Part shown: piece after piece, positions 16,872 to 25,382 of the stretch | How the letters are laid out: each line of letters begins with the position of its first letter | Numbering within the stretch: position 1 is the first letter of the stretch | NCBI RefSeq assembly: GCF_012524205.1 | Contig: NZ_JABACI010000004.1 | Span: 682,001 to 746,000, forward strand | Direction: 5' to 3' | DNA length: 64,000 nt | Source of the DNA: Microbacterium salsuginis | GTDB lineage: Bacteria; Actinomycetota; Actinomycetes; Actinomycetales; Microbacteriaceae | Position numbers and translations under genes: made by a program | The notes under the pieces: model-generated | Told to the model about the DNA's origin: nothing | What the model saw: the letters and a program-made list of their open reading frames with translations, nothing else | Databases searched by the model: none

Positions 16872-18038
16872 ATGTGCATTGACATTCCCGCTACGGCGTC
16901 CGGCGCCACTCGCCGAGGCTTTCTCGCCGGACTCGGGGTGACGGCCGCCGTGGGCGCGACGTTCCTCGCTGCTCGGCCCGAACCCGCTGCAGCCTCGACG
17001 CCGGGTACTCGAGGGCGTAGTAGCCGAACGCAGATCGTGCCCCTCGGAACGGCCGGCGGCCCGATCTATCAAGGAAGCGGCCGCAACGGCACGTCGACGG
17101 CGATCGTCGTCGGCGAACGCGTGTACATCGTGGATCTCGGTCTTGGTTCGCTGCAACAGCTGGCGTCGAGCGGGCTTGCTGCGTCGGCGACACTCCCGAG
17201 TTCTCTGGCGAACGTCTCGGGCGTCTTCTTCACACACCTCCATTCGGATCACACGGCGGAATGGCCCGCCATGTTCGCGACCTCACCGTCCAACATCAAC
17301 GGTCGAACGGGACCGGCGATCCGCGTGTACGGCCCGGGGAGCCGAGGTACCCTCCCGCGGGTCTATCCCGCGGGGCGTCCCGAGCCCGCCGTCATCTCTC
17401 CAGAGGATCCGGCTCCGGGAATCACCGCGATGACAGGCTATTTGACCAAGGCGTTCGCGCAGGATCTGAACGACAGAATTCGAGACAACAACGCCCCGCC
17501 GCCGTCGTCGCTGTTCGAGATGCACGACATCGACATCTCGTCGATGTGGGCTGTCGACCCTGAAGGCATTCCGCCGCGCATAGATCCGTTCCCCATCTGG
17601 GAGGACGGCGACGTGAAGATCACAGCGACGCTCGTGGATCACCGGCCCACTGCACCCGCATTCGCCTACCGGTTCGATACGCCGGATGGATCGATCGTGG
17701 TCTCCGGCGACACGACTGTCAGCGCGAACCTCATAGCACTCGCCCATAACGCCGACTATCTCGTGCACGAGGTGATCGACGCGGCATGGATCGACGAGGT
17801 CGCGGCGAGTGTGCCCGAGCCGATCCGGGAGGGACTTCGTCAGCACCTTCTTGTGTCTCACACGACGATCGAGCAGGTGGGGAGAGACGTGGGCGAGCCC
17901 TCAGGAGCCAAGAATCTTGTCCTCACCCACCTTGCGCCCTCCGACAACCCCGACGGCAGATGGATGCAGGCTCGGCGCGGCTACAGCGGCAAGGTCATCG
18001 TCGCGCGGGAGTTGGTAGCGATCCCGGTCCGTGCGTGA
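16872..18038 (+). CDS. Tat-exported MBL-fold metallo-hydrolase
   Basis: A metallo-beta-lactamase-superfamily hydrolase of about 388 residues with a twin-arginine signal (TRRGFLAGLG followed by a hydrophobic stretch and an Ala-rich cleavage site). The metal-binding motif THLHSDHTAEW (HxHxDH) is in the first half and further His/Asp ligands appear in SGDTT and LTHLAPS. The layout is closest to RNase Z-like and arylsulfatase-type (AtsA) members. It starts at ATG behind GAGAGGAATCC, 79 bp after the monooxygenase. Export suggests that it releases the operon's substrate outside the cell, for example from an ester or lactone; the substrate is unknown. Confidence 0.82.
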   Translation: MCIDIPATASGATRRGFLAGLGVTAAVGATFLAARPEPAAASTPGTRGRSSRTQIVPLGTAGGPIYQGSGRNGTSTAIVVGERVYIVDLGLGSLQQLASSGLAASATLPSSLANVSGVFFTHLHSDHTAEWPAMFATSPSNINGRTGPAIRVYGPGSRGTLPRVYPAGRPEPAVISPEDPAPGITAMTGYLTKAFAQDLNDRIRDNNAPPPSSLFEMHDIDISSMWAVDPEGIPPRIDPFPIWEDGDVKITATLVDHRPTAPAFAYRFDTPDGSIVVSGDTTVSANLIALAHNADYLVHEVIDAAWIDEVAASVPEPIREGLRQHLLVSHTTIEQVGRDVGEPSGAKNLVLTHLAPSDNPDGRWMQARRGYSGKVIVARELVAIPVRA

Positions 18039-18212
18039 CGTGGCTGACGACGATCGCATGCCCCGGGCACCAGAACCGTTCGAGACGATAGAGCTCCCGG
18101 TCCCCTGAATGCCCCGCGGGGCTCGGCTTACTGGGTGGAACGCGCGTTGCCGGGCAATCGTGTCGCGCCTACAGTCCCGAGCAAAGAAGCACGACCGATC
18201 GAAGGAGATCAC

Positions 18213-19193
18213 GTGAGATCGCTCATTCGCTCCGGAGTCGCACTCGTCGCCGCGGCAGCACTCGGCGGAGGGCTGGTGCTCGCGGGTTCCGCCGTGAGCA
18301 GCGACAAGGGCAACGGCAACGGACTCGGCGGCCAGCCGGCCACCGCGAACCAGATCTATCAGGACGGCGTGAAGGACTATGGCGTCTGTCGCGGAACGGA
18401 TCCCGTCTGCTACCACGACTGGGGCGGCGGCTGGGAGGAGGGTGAGGAGAAACGCATCCTGATCTGGAGCCGCACACCGGGGCCCCGCCACGCCCATCTC
18501 GGTACCCCGCTCGGCCCGGGACTGAACCCGCCGCTGAACGCCGACAACGTTGCGCAGGCCGCGCTCAAGGCGTGGGCCGAGGAGCGTGGAATCGCGGTGG
18601 ACTACACCGAGGATCTCGCGAGCTTCAGCCGCCTGAACAACTATCAGGCCGTGGTCTTCCTCAGCTCGAACCGCGACACGCTCGATGACACCGCACAGAC
18701 CAGCCTGCTGCAGTACGTGCGACGTGGCGGCGGGTTCGTGGGCATCCACAACGCCTTCGGTGCCGAGTATCACTGGCCCTGGTACGAAGGGCTGCTCGGC
18801 GGTGCGAACTTCTACGACCACGCCCCGCACCGCGATGGCACGGTCGAGACGATCGACGGCGACGATGTGTCGACGTCGTTCATGCCGTCCGAGTGGGCGT
18901 TCAAGGACGAGTGGTACAACCTCGAGCCGTACCCCAGCTATGTCAACGTCCTGCTCGAAGTCGACGAAGCCACGAGTCTCAACGGCCGGGACTCCGGACA
19001 CCCGGGTCACGGCGACGAGCACGCGATCAGCTGGTGCCACTACTACGACGGCGGCAAGGCCTGGCTGACGACTCTCGGACACGACCCGGCGGCGTGGACC
19101 GACGCCGCCATGGTCAACGACGACCTGTTCAAGCAGCACGTCATGGAAGGGCTGGAGAGCGCCATGGGGATCAAGCCGTTCTGCGCGGCCTGA
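18213..19193 (+). CDS. Secreted ThuA-like protein
   Basis: A 326-residue exported protein with a Sec-type signal peptide (hydrophobic stretch SGVALVAAAALGGGLVLAGS) and a ThuA domain, a class I glutamine amidotransferase-like fold found with carbohydrate metabolism genes. Diagnostic stretches are the N-terminal RILIWSRTPGPRHAH, VVFLSSNRDTLDD, GGFVGIHNAFGAEYHWPWY and the terminal KAWLTTLGHDPAAW. The GTG start is preceded by a strong GAAGGAGATCAC. ThuA-like proteins in keto-sugar and oligosaccharide loci are thought to handle sugar derivatives, but the reaction is not established. A terminator hairpin follows. Confidence 0.85.
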   Translation: MRSLIRSGVALVAAAALGGGLVLAGSAVSSDKGNGNGLGGQPATANQIYQDGVKDYGVCRGTDPVCYHDWGGGWEEGEEKRILIWSRTPGPRHAHLGTPLGPGLNPPLNADNVAQAALKAWAEERGIAVDYTEDLASFSRLNNYQAVVFLSSNRDTLDDTAQTSLLQYVRRGGGFVGIHNAFGAEYHWPWYEGLLGGANFYDHAPHRDGTVETIDGDDVSTSFMPSEWAFKDEWYNLEPYPSYVNVLLEVDEATSLNGRDSGHPGHGDEHAISWCHYYDGGKAWLTTLGHDPAAWTDAAMVNDDLFKQHVMEGLESAMGIKPFCAA

Positions 19194-19207
19194 CGTCATC
19201 GATGCAC

Positions 19208-19239
19208 GGGCTCGGGGTCGGATCGCCGACCTCGAGCCC
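19208..19239 (+). terminator. Terminator hairpin after the ThuA gene
   Basis: GGGCTCGGGGTCGG and CCGACCTCGAGCCC form a 14-bp stem with one mismatch and a four-base loop, 14 bp after the stop codon. Confidence 0.65.
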
Positions 19240-19265
19240 ATGCCATGTGCGGGGCTACGGGGCTC

Positions 19266-19282
19266 GTTCCACTGAATGGGAC
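19266..19282. promoter_or_regulatory. IclR-type operator candidate (site A)
   Basis: GTTCCACTGAATGGGAC is an imperfect 17-bp palindrome 60 bp upstream of the IclR gene start. Closely related words stand upstream of the TRAP transporter and PQQ dehydrogenase genes in this window. Confidence 0.55.
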
Positions 19283-19343
19283 CATCGGACGGATGCCGCG
19301 GCGGAATCTTGCCTCGCCGACTCCGGCCGCCCATACTGCACAC

Positions 19344-20084
19344 ATGCGCACCGCTCAGTGGGACGAGCCGGTGTCGGTGCTCGACCGGATCATCGCCGTC
19401 CTCGAGGCGGTCCGCGAGTGCCACGGCACCACCACGATCTCGCAGCTCGCCCGTGCCACCGGCATCCCGAAGTCCACCGTGTCACGGTTGGTGGGCGACC
19501 TCGTCCGCCAGCGCTACCTCAGCCGTAGCGAGGACGGTGTGACGATCGGTCTGCGACTCTTCCAGCTCGGAGCGCGGGCCAGCACTCCGCGGCGGCTGAG
19601 CGTGGCCGCGCTGCCCGTGCTGGCCGAGCTCTTCCATGCCACCGGCGAGCACCTCAACGTCGCGGTGCAGGAGGGTCACGACATGCTCTCGGTCATCTCG
19701 GTACGCGGGCGCCTGCGTCCCGCGCCGTCGCGCGCCGGTGTGCGGGTGCCGTCCGCCACCACCGCGCTCGGCAAGGCGGTGCTCGCGTTCACGGACGACG
19801 AATCGGTGCTGCGGGGTGTCACGACCGGGTTCGACCTGCGGGCGCGCCGGACCTTCGAACGCGAACTCGACGTCGTGCGGGCCAGTTCGGTCGCGATCGA
19901 CCGCTGCGAGACGTTCCCCGGCGTGGTCGGGGTGGCCAGTCCGGTCCTGTCGCCGGAGCGGCGCCCGGTGGCCGCGATCTCGGTCGCCGGCCCCGTCACC
20001 GACATGGACCCGAACCGGATGGTGCCGCTCGTCCGCCATGCCGCGCTCGCGCTGACCCGCCGGCTGGCGTCGAAGGTCGCCTGA
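19344..20084 (+). CDS. IclR family transcriptional regulator (full length)
   Basis: A 246-residue IclR-type regulator. The winged helix-turn-helix (ISQLARATGIPKSTVSRLVGDL) occupies about residues 25-80 and the GAF-like effector domain follows, with conserved STALGKAVLAF-like and GVVGVASPVL regions. The first of a tandem pair: the next gene, another IclR, starts 4 bp after its stop. Start at MRTAQWDEP, which aligns with the other IclR proteins here. It probably controls the quinate/shikimate-type genes of this region through the 17-bp boxes. Confidence 0.88.
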   Translation: MRTAQWDEPVSVLDRIIAVLEAVRECHGTTTISQLARATGIPKSTVSRLVGDLVRQRYLSRSEDGVTIGLRLFQLGARASTPRRLSVAALPVLAELFHATGEHLNVAVQEGHDMLSVISVRGRLRPAPSRAGVRVPSATTALGKAVLAFTDDESVLRGVTTGFDLRARRTFERELDVVRASSVAIDRCETFPGVVGVASPVLSPERRPVAAISVAGPVTDMDPNRMVPLVRHAALALTRRLASKVA

Positions 20085-20088
20085 GCGC

Positions 20089-20745
20089 ATGTCGGGTTCC
20101 GTGGACGAGACGGTCGGCGTCCTCGACCGCGTCACAGCGATCTTCGAGGCGTTTGACGATGACGACAGCGGCCTCGGCGTCTCAGAGCTCGCGCTGCGAT
20201 CGGGACTGCCCAAGTCCACGGTCTCGCGGCTGGTGGCCGATCTCGTCCGACAGCGCTACCTCGAGCGCGACGGGAGGCTCGTTCGCCTAGGCCTGCGGCT
20301 ATTCGAGCTCGGCCGGCTCGCGGATGGTCCGCACCGACTGCGCGCGGCCGCACTGCCGGTGCTTGCTGAGCTGCGCCATGCGACCGGAGCGACCCTCCAC
20401 CTCGCGATCCTCGAGGGGCGCGAGTTGACGTACGTCGCGGTCCTGCGCGGACGCGATCCCCTGCGCGACTCCGCGTGCGTCGGCGGGCGGGTGTCACCGA
20501 CAACCGCCGCGCTCGGGCGCGCAGTGCTCGCCCGTTCGCCGGCGGCCGAAGTGGAGGTTGACGTCGAGGACCGAGGGATCTCCACTGTGGCGGCTGCGGT
20601 ATTCGCGTCCGCTGGGAATGTGGTGGCGGCCGTAGCAGCGTGCGGCCTGACCGTTGCCTTCGATGTCGTACAGGCCGGCGCTGCACTGCAGGCCGCTGCG
20701 CTCGCCATCCAGGGCCGGCTTGCACCCGGCGCAGACAAGGCCTGA
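20089..20745 (+). CDS. IclR family regulator, short form
   Basis: A 218-residue IclR-type protein with the same winged helix (VSELALRSGLPKSTVSRLVADL). The effector domain is reduced: after TTAALGRAVLA the region that normally carries the second half of the GAF-like fold is shortened to about 70 residues. It begins 4 bp after the preceding IclR gene. It may be a partner subunit that binds DNA without its own ligand site, or a decaying paralogue. The same full-length/short arrangement recurs at 24620-26108. Confidence 0.82.
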   Translation: MSGSVDETVGVLDRVTAIFEAFDDDDSGLGVSELALRSGLPKSTVSRLVADLVRQRYLERDGRLVRLGLRLFELGRLADGPHRLRAAALPVLAELRHATGATLHLAILEGRELTYVAVLRGRDPLRDSACVGGRVSPTTAALGRAVLARSPAAEVEVDVEDRGISTVAAAVFASAGNVVAAVAACGLTVAFDVVQAGAALQAAALAIQGRLAPGADKA

Positions 20746-20754
20746 CCGGACGCG

Positions 20755-21426
20755 TCACATGGCGGGGCGTCTCGCCGTCGTGTCGGTCATCGTGGCCACG
20801 ACCATGTCTCCGATGAGCCTCCGATGCGAATCCTGCAGCGCGCCGTCGAGCAGATCGCGTTTGAAGATCGCCGCGAAGGTGTGGCGGTTGGCGACGTGGA
20901 AGCAGGCGTAGGCGCTGATGATCATGTGCACGTCGAGCGCATCGACGTCGTCGCGGAAGATCCCCTGCTCGACGCCTCGCGCGATGACCTGCTCGAGCAG
21001 GGTGATCGCAGTGGCGTTCTCTCGGAGGATCGTCTCGGACTGGCGCAGGTGCTCGGCGCGGTGGATGTTCTCGATGCTCACCAGCTGAATGAAGGCCTCA
21101 TGCGTCGTGTGGTGGTCGTACGTCGCCTCGGCGAGCCGGCGCAGCGCCTCATCCGGCGAGAGCTCGTCGACCTGCACCCCGCGCTCCACCCGGCGGATCT
21201 GCGCGTACACGCGTTCCAGCACGGTGAGGTAGAGACCCTGCTTCGAACCGAAGTAGTAGTAGATCATCCGCTTGGTCGTGCGGGTGCGGGCAGCGATCTC
21301 GTCGACGCGCGCACCGGCGTAGCCGTTGGCGGCGAACTCCGCGGTGGCGACGTCGAGGATGTCCTCACGCGTGCGCTCGGCCCGCGGAGTCGCGGCGGCG
21401 CGGACCTCGCGCAGCTGATCCGTCAT
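20755..21426 (-). CDS. TetR/AcrR family regulator of the dehydroshikimate operon
   Basis: A 223-residue TetR-type repressor with an N-terminal helix-turn-helix (VDEIAARTRTTKRMIYYYFGSKQGLY). Its ATG overlaps the stop of the shikimate dehydrogenase gene (ATGA), making it the last gene of the operon that begins at 24483. The inverted repeat at 24535-24556 upstream of the operon's first gene is the probable operator, so the operon is likely autoregulated. The natural inducer would be quinate, shikimate or dehydroshikimate by analogy, which is inference. Confidence 0.85.
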   Translation of the reverse strand: MTDQLREVRAAATPRAERTREDILDVATAEFAANGYAGARVDEIAARTRTTKRMIYYYFGSKQGLYLTVLERVYAQIRRVERGVQVDELSPDEALRRLAEATYDHHTTHEAFIQLVSIENIHRAEHLRQSETILRENATAITLLEQVIARGVEQGIFRDDVDALDVHMIISAYACFHVANRHTFAAIFKRDLLDGALQDSHRRLIGDMVVATMTDTTARRPAM

Positions 21427-22349
21427 CGAGAGCTCCCCTTCGCGCCGTCCGACATCATGGTGTCCGCCACGAGGGCTCGGAAGTGCGCCTCCATGCGGTC
21501 GCGATCGGGCATTCTGCCCGTGATGATGTGGAGACTAGCGTAAGCCTGACCGACGGCCATCCGGCCCCCGTCCAGCACGGGGTGACCGCGCCGCGCCGCA
21601 GCGCGGACGAGCTCGGTCTCGAGCGGGCGGTAGACCACATCCGAGACCCACGCGCCGGGTTGCAGCAGCGCGACGTCGAACGCGACGCCCGGGTGATGCA
21701 GCATGCCGAGCGGGGTGGCGTGCACGACGCCGGACGCGCGGGGAATCGCATCGGTCAATCCACCCGCAGGCACCGTCTCGACAGGATGCGAGGGAAACAG
21801 CGACCGCATCCGCGCGGCGAGCTCTTCTGCTCGGCCCTGCTCGACGTCGAACAGCGCGAGTCGTCCCGCACCGTGTGCGAGCAGCGCATAGGCCGTCGCC
21901 GCGCCGGCCCCGCCGCAGCCCACCTGCACGACACGGTCGAATGACGCGCCGGGCAGACCGGCGACAAGGCTGTCACGGTAGCCGATCCAGTCGGTGTTGT
22001 GGCCGACCAGGCGCCCGTTGTCGAACACCACGAGGTTCACCGCGCCCAGGCGCGCGGCATCCGGATCCAGCTCGTCCACGATCTCGACGACCAGCTGCTT
22101 GCAGGGGTGGGTGATGTTCATGGCGGCGAAGCCGTCGTGCTGCGCCTTCGCGAGCAGGCGCGCGACGTCCGGTGCCGGTAGGCCAAGCTCGATGAGGTCG
22201 AGGATGCGGTACTCGTACGAGAGGCCGAGCGCGGCCGCTTCGGCCTCGTGCAGCGGAGGAGACAGGGATGCCCCGATCCCCTCGCCGATGAGACCGACGA
22301 CGTAGTGAGCGGGCGGTGGTGCCGCATGTGGAGAGGGGTGTGTCGTCAT
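21423..22349 (-). CDS. Shikimate/quinate 5-dehydrogenase
   Basis: A 308-residue AroE/QsuD-family NAD(P)-dependent dehydrogenase. It shows the substrate-binding SLSPPLHEAEA (with the Ser pair), the catalytic Lys in NITHPCKQ, the substrate Asn/Asp pair in GAVNLV and GHNTDWIGYRDSL, and the nucleotide loop GCGGAGAATAYAL. Its start overlaps the stop of the upstream Dabb gene (ATGA) and its own stop overlaps the TetR start. Being in a degradative operon with a dehydroshikimate dehydratase it probably oxidises shikimate or quinate rather than serving biosynthesis; corynebacterial QsuD is the closest functional model. Confidence 0.88.
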   Translation of the reverse strand: MTTHPSPHAAPPPAHYVVGLIGEGIGASLSPPLHEAEAAALGLSYEYRILDLIELGLPAPDVARLLAKAQHDGFAAMNITHPCKQLVVEIVDELDPDAARLGAVNLVVFDNGRLVGHNTDWIGYRDSLVAGLPGASFDRVVQVGCGGAGAATAYALLAHGAGRLALFDVEQGRAEELAARMRSLFPSHPVETVPAGGLTDAIPRASGVVHATPLGMLHHPGVAFDVALLQPGAWVSDVVYRPLETELVRAAARRGHPVLDGGRMAVGQAYASLHIITGRMPDRDRMEAHFRALVADTMMSDGAKGSSR

Positions 22350-22648
22350 GACGGGTCCGGCACCTCGAAATCGACGGTCGCCAGCGAGACTTTGACGGGG
22401 GTCGAGATCGCCAGCACCTCGGCGTGGGCCGGGTGCCGGGTATACGCGTCGAGACCCTCGAGGTCGTCGAAGTCGGCGACGATGGCCAGCTCGTTTGACG
22501 ACGGTCCGCCGAGCACGTCGACTCCGACGCTCATGCGGCGAAGCTCCGGGATCTGCTCGGGCAGGGACCGCAGCATCGCCATCCAGGCGTCGCGCTGCGC
22601 GTCGGTGAACGACGGCGCGAACCGGAACACTGCGACATGGCGGATCAC
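22346..22648 (-). CDS. Dabb (stress-responsive alpha/beta-barrel) domain protein
   Basis: A 100-residue protein of the dimeric alpha/beta barrel Dabb family, recognisable by the opening MIRHVAVFRFAPSFT and the HPAHAEV pattern before a final beta strand. Its genes overlap on both sides (ATGA-type overlaps), so it is produced with the dehydratase and the dehydrogenase. Members often act as small accessory enzymes or isomerases in aromatic and plant-compound catabolism, but no reaction can be assigned here. Confidence 0.85.
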   Translation of the reverse strand: MIRHVAVFRFAPSFTDAQRDAWMAMLRSLPEQIPELRRMSVGVDVLGGPSSNELAIVADFDDLEGLDAYTRHPAHAEVLAISTPVKVSLATVDFEVPDPS

Positions 22649-24483
22649 GCGGATGACTCCGCGTGGCGGCGCTGATGGTATTGCGCAGCGAGCCGGACCG
22701 GGGCGTTGAGCGCCCCATACCCCTCGTATCCGCCGCGCCGCTCGAGGACCTCGAGGAACACCGTGCCGATCGGCGGCGTGTAGAAGTGCAGGAACTCGCC
22801 GGACTCGTCTCGGTCGTACATCACGTTGAGCTCCCTCAGCTCGTCCAGCAGCAGTGGGTCCATCGCGTGTCGCGCCTGCAGGTCGTCGAAGTAGTTGGCC
22901 GGGATGTCGAGCGGACGGAACCCGCGTTCTCGCGCGGATCGGGCGAGGGAGAGCACATCGGATGCGGCGAACGCGATGTGCTGCGGCAGGATGGCCTCGC
23001 CACGCTCTCCGGAGGGCACGAGGTTCAAGGCGATGCGCACGATCCCGTCGGCGCTGCGCAGAACCTGGCTGCGGACGAGCCCGACGGGGGCGGCGACGTC
23101 AGTCGACGGCTGCGTCTGCAGATCGAGCACCGAGTGCAAGAAGAGCACGCCGGCATCGAAGTGCTGCCAGGGCTGCGCCAGATTGAGGTGGTCGACCCGC
23201 TCGATGAGGGGCGTCCCGCCGGCTACCGGGTCGCCGAACTCGTGCACCCACGGCGGCTGCGTCCGGGTCGCAGCGCCGAAGAAGACCTCCGAGCCGTCGG
23301 GGGCGCGCACCCCCACCAACGGCTCGTCGCCGGCGTCCTGCTCCCGAGGGACCTCGTTCGCGAACAGCTCGATCGCGCGGCGGAGAGCGGTGCCAGGGTC
23401 GGGCACCGAGAGCCCGATCCCGGCGACCGTCGGCTGCGGGGCGTCCGTGCGCGGGCGCCCGAGCACGATCCGCGCCCCGCCCTGCGACCACAGCTCCACG
23501 CTCTTGGTCCGATGACGCCCCTGCGACTGGAACCCGAGCTGTCCGAGGAGTTCCCGCATGTCCTCGAGGGCCTCAGTGCGCAGCTCGACATAGGCGACCT
23601 CGGATGCCGGCCGCACGCCAGGCAGTTCAGTGACCGACATGCGTGCCGCACGACCGCCCGAGGCGCCCAGGAATGTCGACGCCTCGTGCTCGAGCCAGCG
23701 CAGGGATCGGCGTGCCTCGATCGCCGTTGCGCCGGGCTCTGCCTGGCGGAAGGTGTCGTTGAAGATCTCCAGCGACACCGGTCCGTCGTACCCGGTGCGC
23801 ACGAGGTGGGCCATGAACGCGCCGAGTCCGAATCCGCCCTCGCCGGGGAAGAGCCGGTGATGACGGCTCCACGAGAGGACGTCCATCGACAGCAGCGGGG
23901 CGTCGGCGACCTGCACGAAGAAGATCTTCTCGGCGGGGATGGTCTCGATCGCCTCGGGGTTGTGGCCTTTCGACAGGATGTGGAAGCTGTCGAGGCACAG
24001 CCCGATGTTCGCGTGGTCGGCGAGACGGACGATGCGCGCCGCTTGCTCGTAACCGTCCACGAAGCGGCCCCAGGCCAGCGCCTCATACGCCACGCGGACT
24101 CCGAAGCGCTCGGCGAGGTCGCCGAGCTCGCGCAGCTGTGCGGCCGCGAGCTGCTCGTCGCCGCTGCGGGCGGTCGCGACGTTGCTGCACAGCAGCATGG
24201 TCTCGATGCCGAGGCGGTTCATCAGCGCGAACTTCGAAGCGGCCCGCCGCAGGTTCTGCTCGAGCAGGTCGGGACCGACGCCCTCGAAATCCCTGAAGGG
24301 CTGGTAGAGGTCGAGTGACAGGCCCAGCTCCTCGGCGCGAGTCCGGATCTGCTCGGGAGAGTCGGAGGACGCGACCAGATCCGGCTCGAAGATCTCGACG
24401 CCGTCGAACCCGGCGTCCCGGGCTGCGACGAGCTTCTCGTCCAGCGTGCCGCTCAGGCATACCGTGGCGATCGACGTCCGCAT
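22645..24483 (-). CDS. qsuB: 3-Dehydroshikimate dehydratase (QsuB-like, two domains)
   Basis: A 612-residue fusion of an N-terminal xylose-isomerase-like TIM barrel (residues 1-~280) and a C-terminal VOC/4-hydroxyphenylpyruvate dioxygenase-like domain (~290-600). It converts 3-dehydroshikimate to protocatechuate. With the ATG at 24483 the four metal ligands fall at E134 (AYEALAWG), D165 (CLDSFH), Q191 (FVQVAD) and E239 (SLEIFND), the same spacing as characterised bacterial dehydratases; a GTG three bases upstream is possible but too near GGAGG. Length matches corynebacterial QsuB. It heads a four-gene operon with Dabb, dehydrogenase and TetR genes, joined by overlaps. Confidence 0.9.
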   Translation of the reverse strand: MRTSIATVCLSGTLDEKLVAARDAGFDGVEIFEPDLVASSDSPEQIRTRAEELGLSLDLYQPFRDFEGVGPDLLEQNLRRAASKFALMNRLGIETMLLCSNVATARSGDEQLAAAQLRELGDLAERFGVRVAYEALAWGRFVDGYEQAARIVRLADHANIGLCLDSFHILSKGHNPEAIETIPAEKIFFVQVADAPLLSMDVLSWSRHHRLFPGEGGFGLGAFMAHLVRTGYDGPVSLEIFNDTFRQAEPGATAIEARRSLRWLEHEASTFLGASGGRAARMSVTELPGVRPASEVAYVELRTEALEDMRELLGQLGFQSQGRHRTKSVELWSQGGARIVLGRPRTDAPQPTVAGIGLSVPDPGTALRRAIELFANEVPREQDAGDEPLVGVRAPDGSEVFFGAATRTQPPWVHEFGDPVAGGTPLIERVDHLNLAQPWQHFDAGVLFLHSVLDLQTQPSTDVAAPVGLVRSQVLRSADGIVRIALNLVPSGERGEAILPQHIAFAASDVLSLARSARERGFRPLDIPANYFDDLQARHAMDPLLLDELRELNVMYDRDESGEFLHFYTPPIGTVFLEVLERRGGYEGYGALNAPVRLAAQYHQRRHAESSA

Positions 24484-24534
24484 CACACCTCCGACGGATC
24501 AGGCCGGTCTCCGCCCGAAACATCCATTGCACCA

Positions 24535-24556
24535 GAACGTACTAACTAGTACGTTC
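24535..24556. promoter_or_regulatory. Probable TetR operator of the qsuB-like operon
   Basis: GAACGTACT and AGTACGTTC form a perfect inverted repeat with a 4-bp spacer, 52 bp upstream of the qsuB-like ATG and 64 bp before the divergent IclR gene. The likely ligand is the TetR protein encoded at the end of the same operon. Confidence 0.75.
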
Positions 24557-24619
24557 GATCGCACAGCACCGATGTGGGGGCGATCGACGTCGATTCAACC
24601 TTGCGGAAGGGGATCCTCG

Positions 24620-25378
24620 ATGGGGAGTCTCGCCGAGTGGAACACGCAACCGGCCACGCCGGTGGCGCCGGTCGCCGTGCTCGACCGGATCATCGCGATC
24701 CTCGACGTCGTCAAGGAGCACGGCGGGACGGCGTCGATCACCGAGATCGCGCTGGACACCCGGATGCCGAAATCCACGGTTTCGCGGCTGGCCGCCGGTC
24801 TCGTGCACCAGCGCTACCTCGAGCGCACGGACGAAGGCGTGACGCTCGGCCTCCGGCTGTTCGAGCTCGGATCCCGCGCACGGCTCCCGCGGCGGCTGAT
24901 CGCCGCGGCAGGCCCGGTCATCAAGAACCTGTGGGATGCCACCGGCGAGCGGATCGTGCTGTGGGTTCCCCAGGGCGCGCACATGGTGTCGGTCGCGGCC
25001 GTCCCGGGGCGGCTCCCCATGCTGCCCACGCACGCCGGCATGCGGACCCCCGCCCTCACGACAGCCAGCGGCAAGGCCTATCTCGCCTTCTGCGCGGACC
25101 AGCGTCTCGTCGATCGTGTGAGCGCACCGCTGGTCGACGACGACGCCGACCACTTCCGCGACGAACTGAACCAGGTTCGCGCCGCCGTCGTCGCGACCGA
25201 TCCGGGTGTCTCCTACCCGGGGATCGTCGCCGTGGCGAGCCCCGTTCTCTCAGCGGATCGGGTCGTCCTCGGCGCCATCTCGATCGCGGGACCCAACGGC
25301 GAGATGAACCCCGACCGGGTCGCACCATTGGTGCGCGCCGCCGGCGCCACCCTCACCGCCCGGTTGACCGCCGCGTAG
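24620..25378 (+). CDS. IclR family transcriptional regulator (full length, second pair)
   Basis: A 252-residue IclR-type regulator with winged helix (ITEIALDTRMPKSTVSRLAAGL) and a full GAF-like effector domain (LTTASGKAYLAF, GIVAVASPVL). Start at MGSLAEWN behind GGAAGGGGATCC. It is very similar in layout to the IclR at 19344 and is likewise followed after 4 bp by a second, shorter IclR. It is divergent from the qsuB-like operon across the TetR operator. A word resembling the IclR box (GTCTCGCCGAGTGGAAC, 24627-24643) lies just inside its coding start and might allow autoregulation. Confidence 0.88.
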   Translation: MGSLAEWNTQPATPVAPVAVLDRIIAILDVVKEHGGTASITEIALDTRMPKSTVSRLAAGLVHQRYLERTDEGVTLGLRLFELGSRARLPRRLIAAAGPVIKNLWDATGERIVLWVPQGAHMVSVAAVPGRLPMLPTHAGMRTPALTTASGKAYLAFCADQRLVDRVSAPLVDDDADHFRDELNQVRAAVVATDPGVSYPGIVAVASPVLSADRVVLGAISIAGPNGEMNPDRVAPLVRAAGATLTARLTAA

Positions 25379-25382
25379 AACG

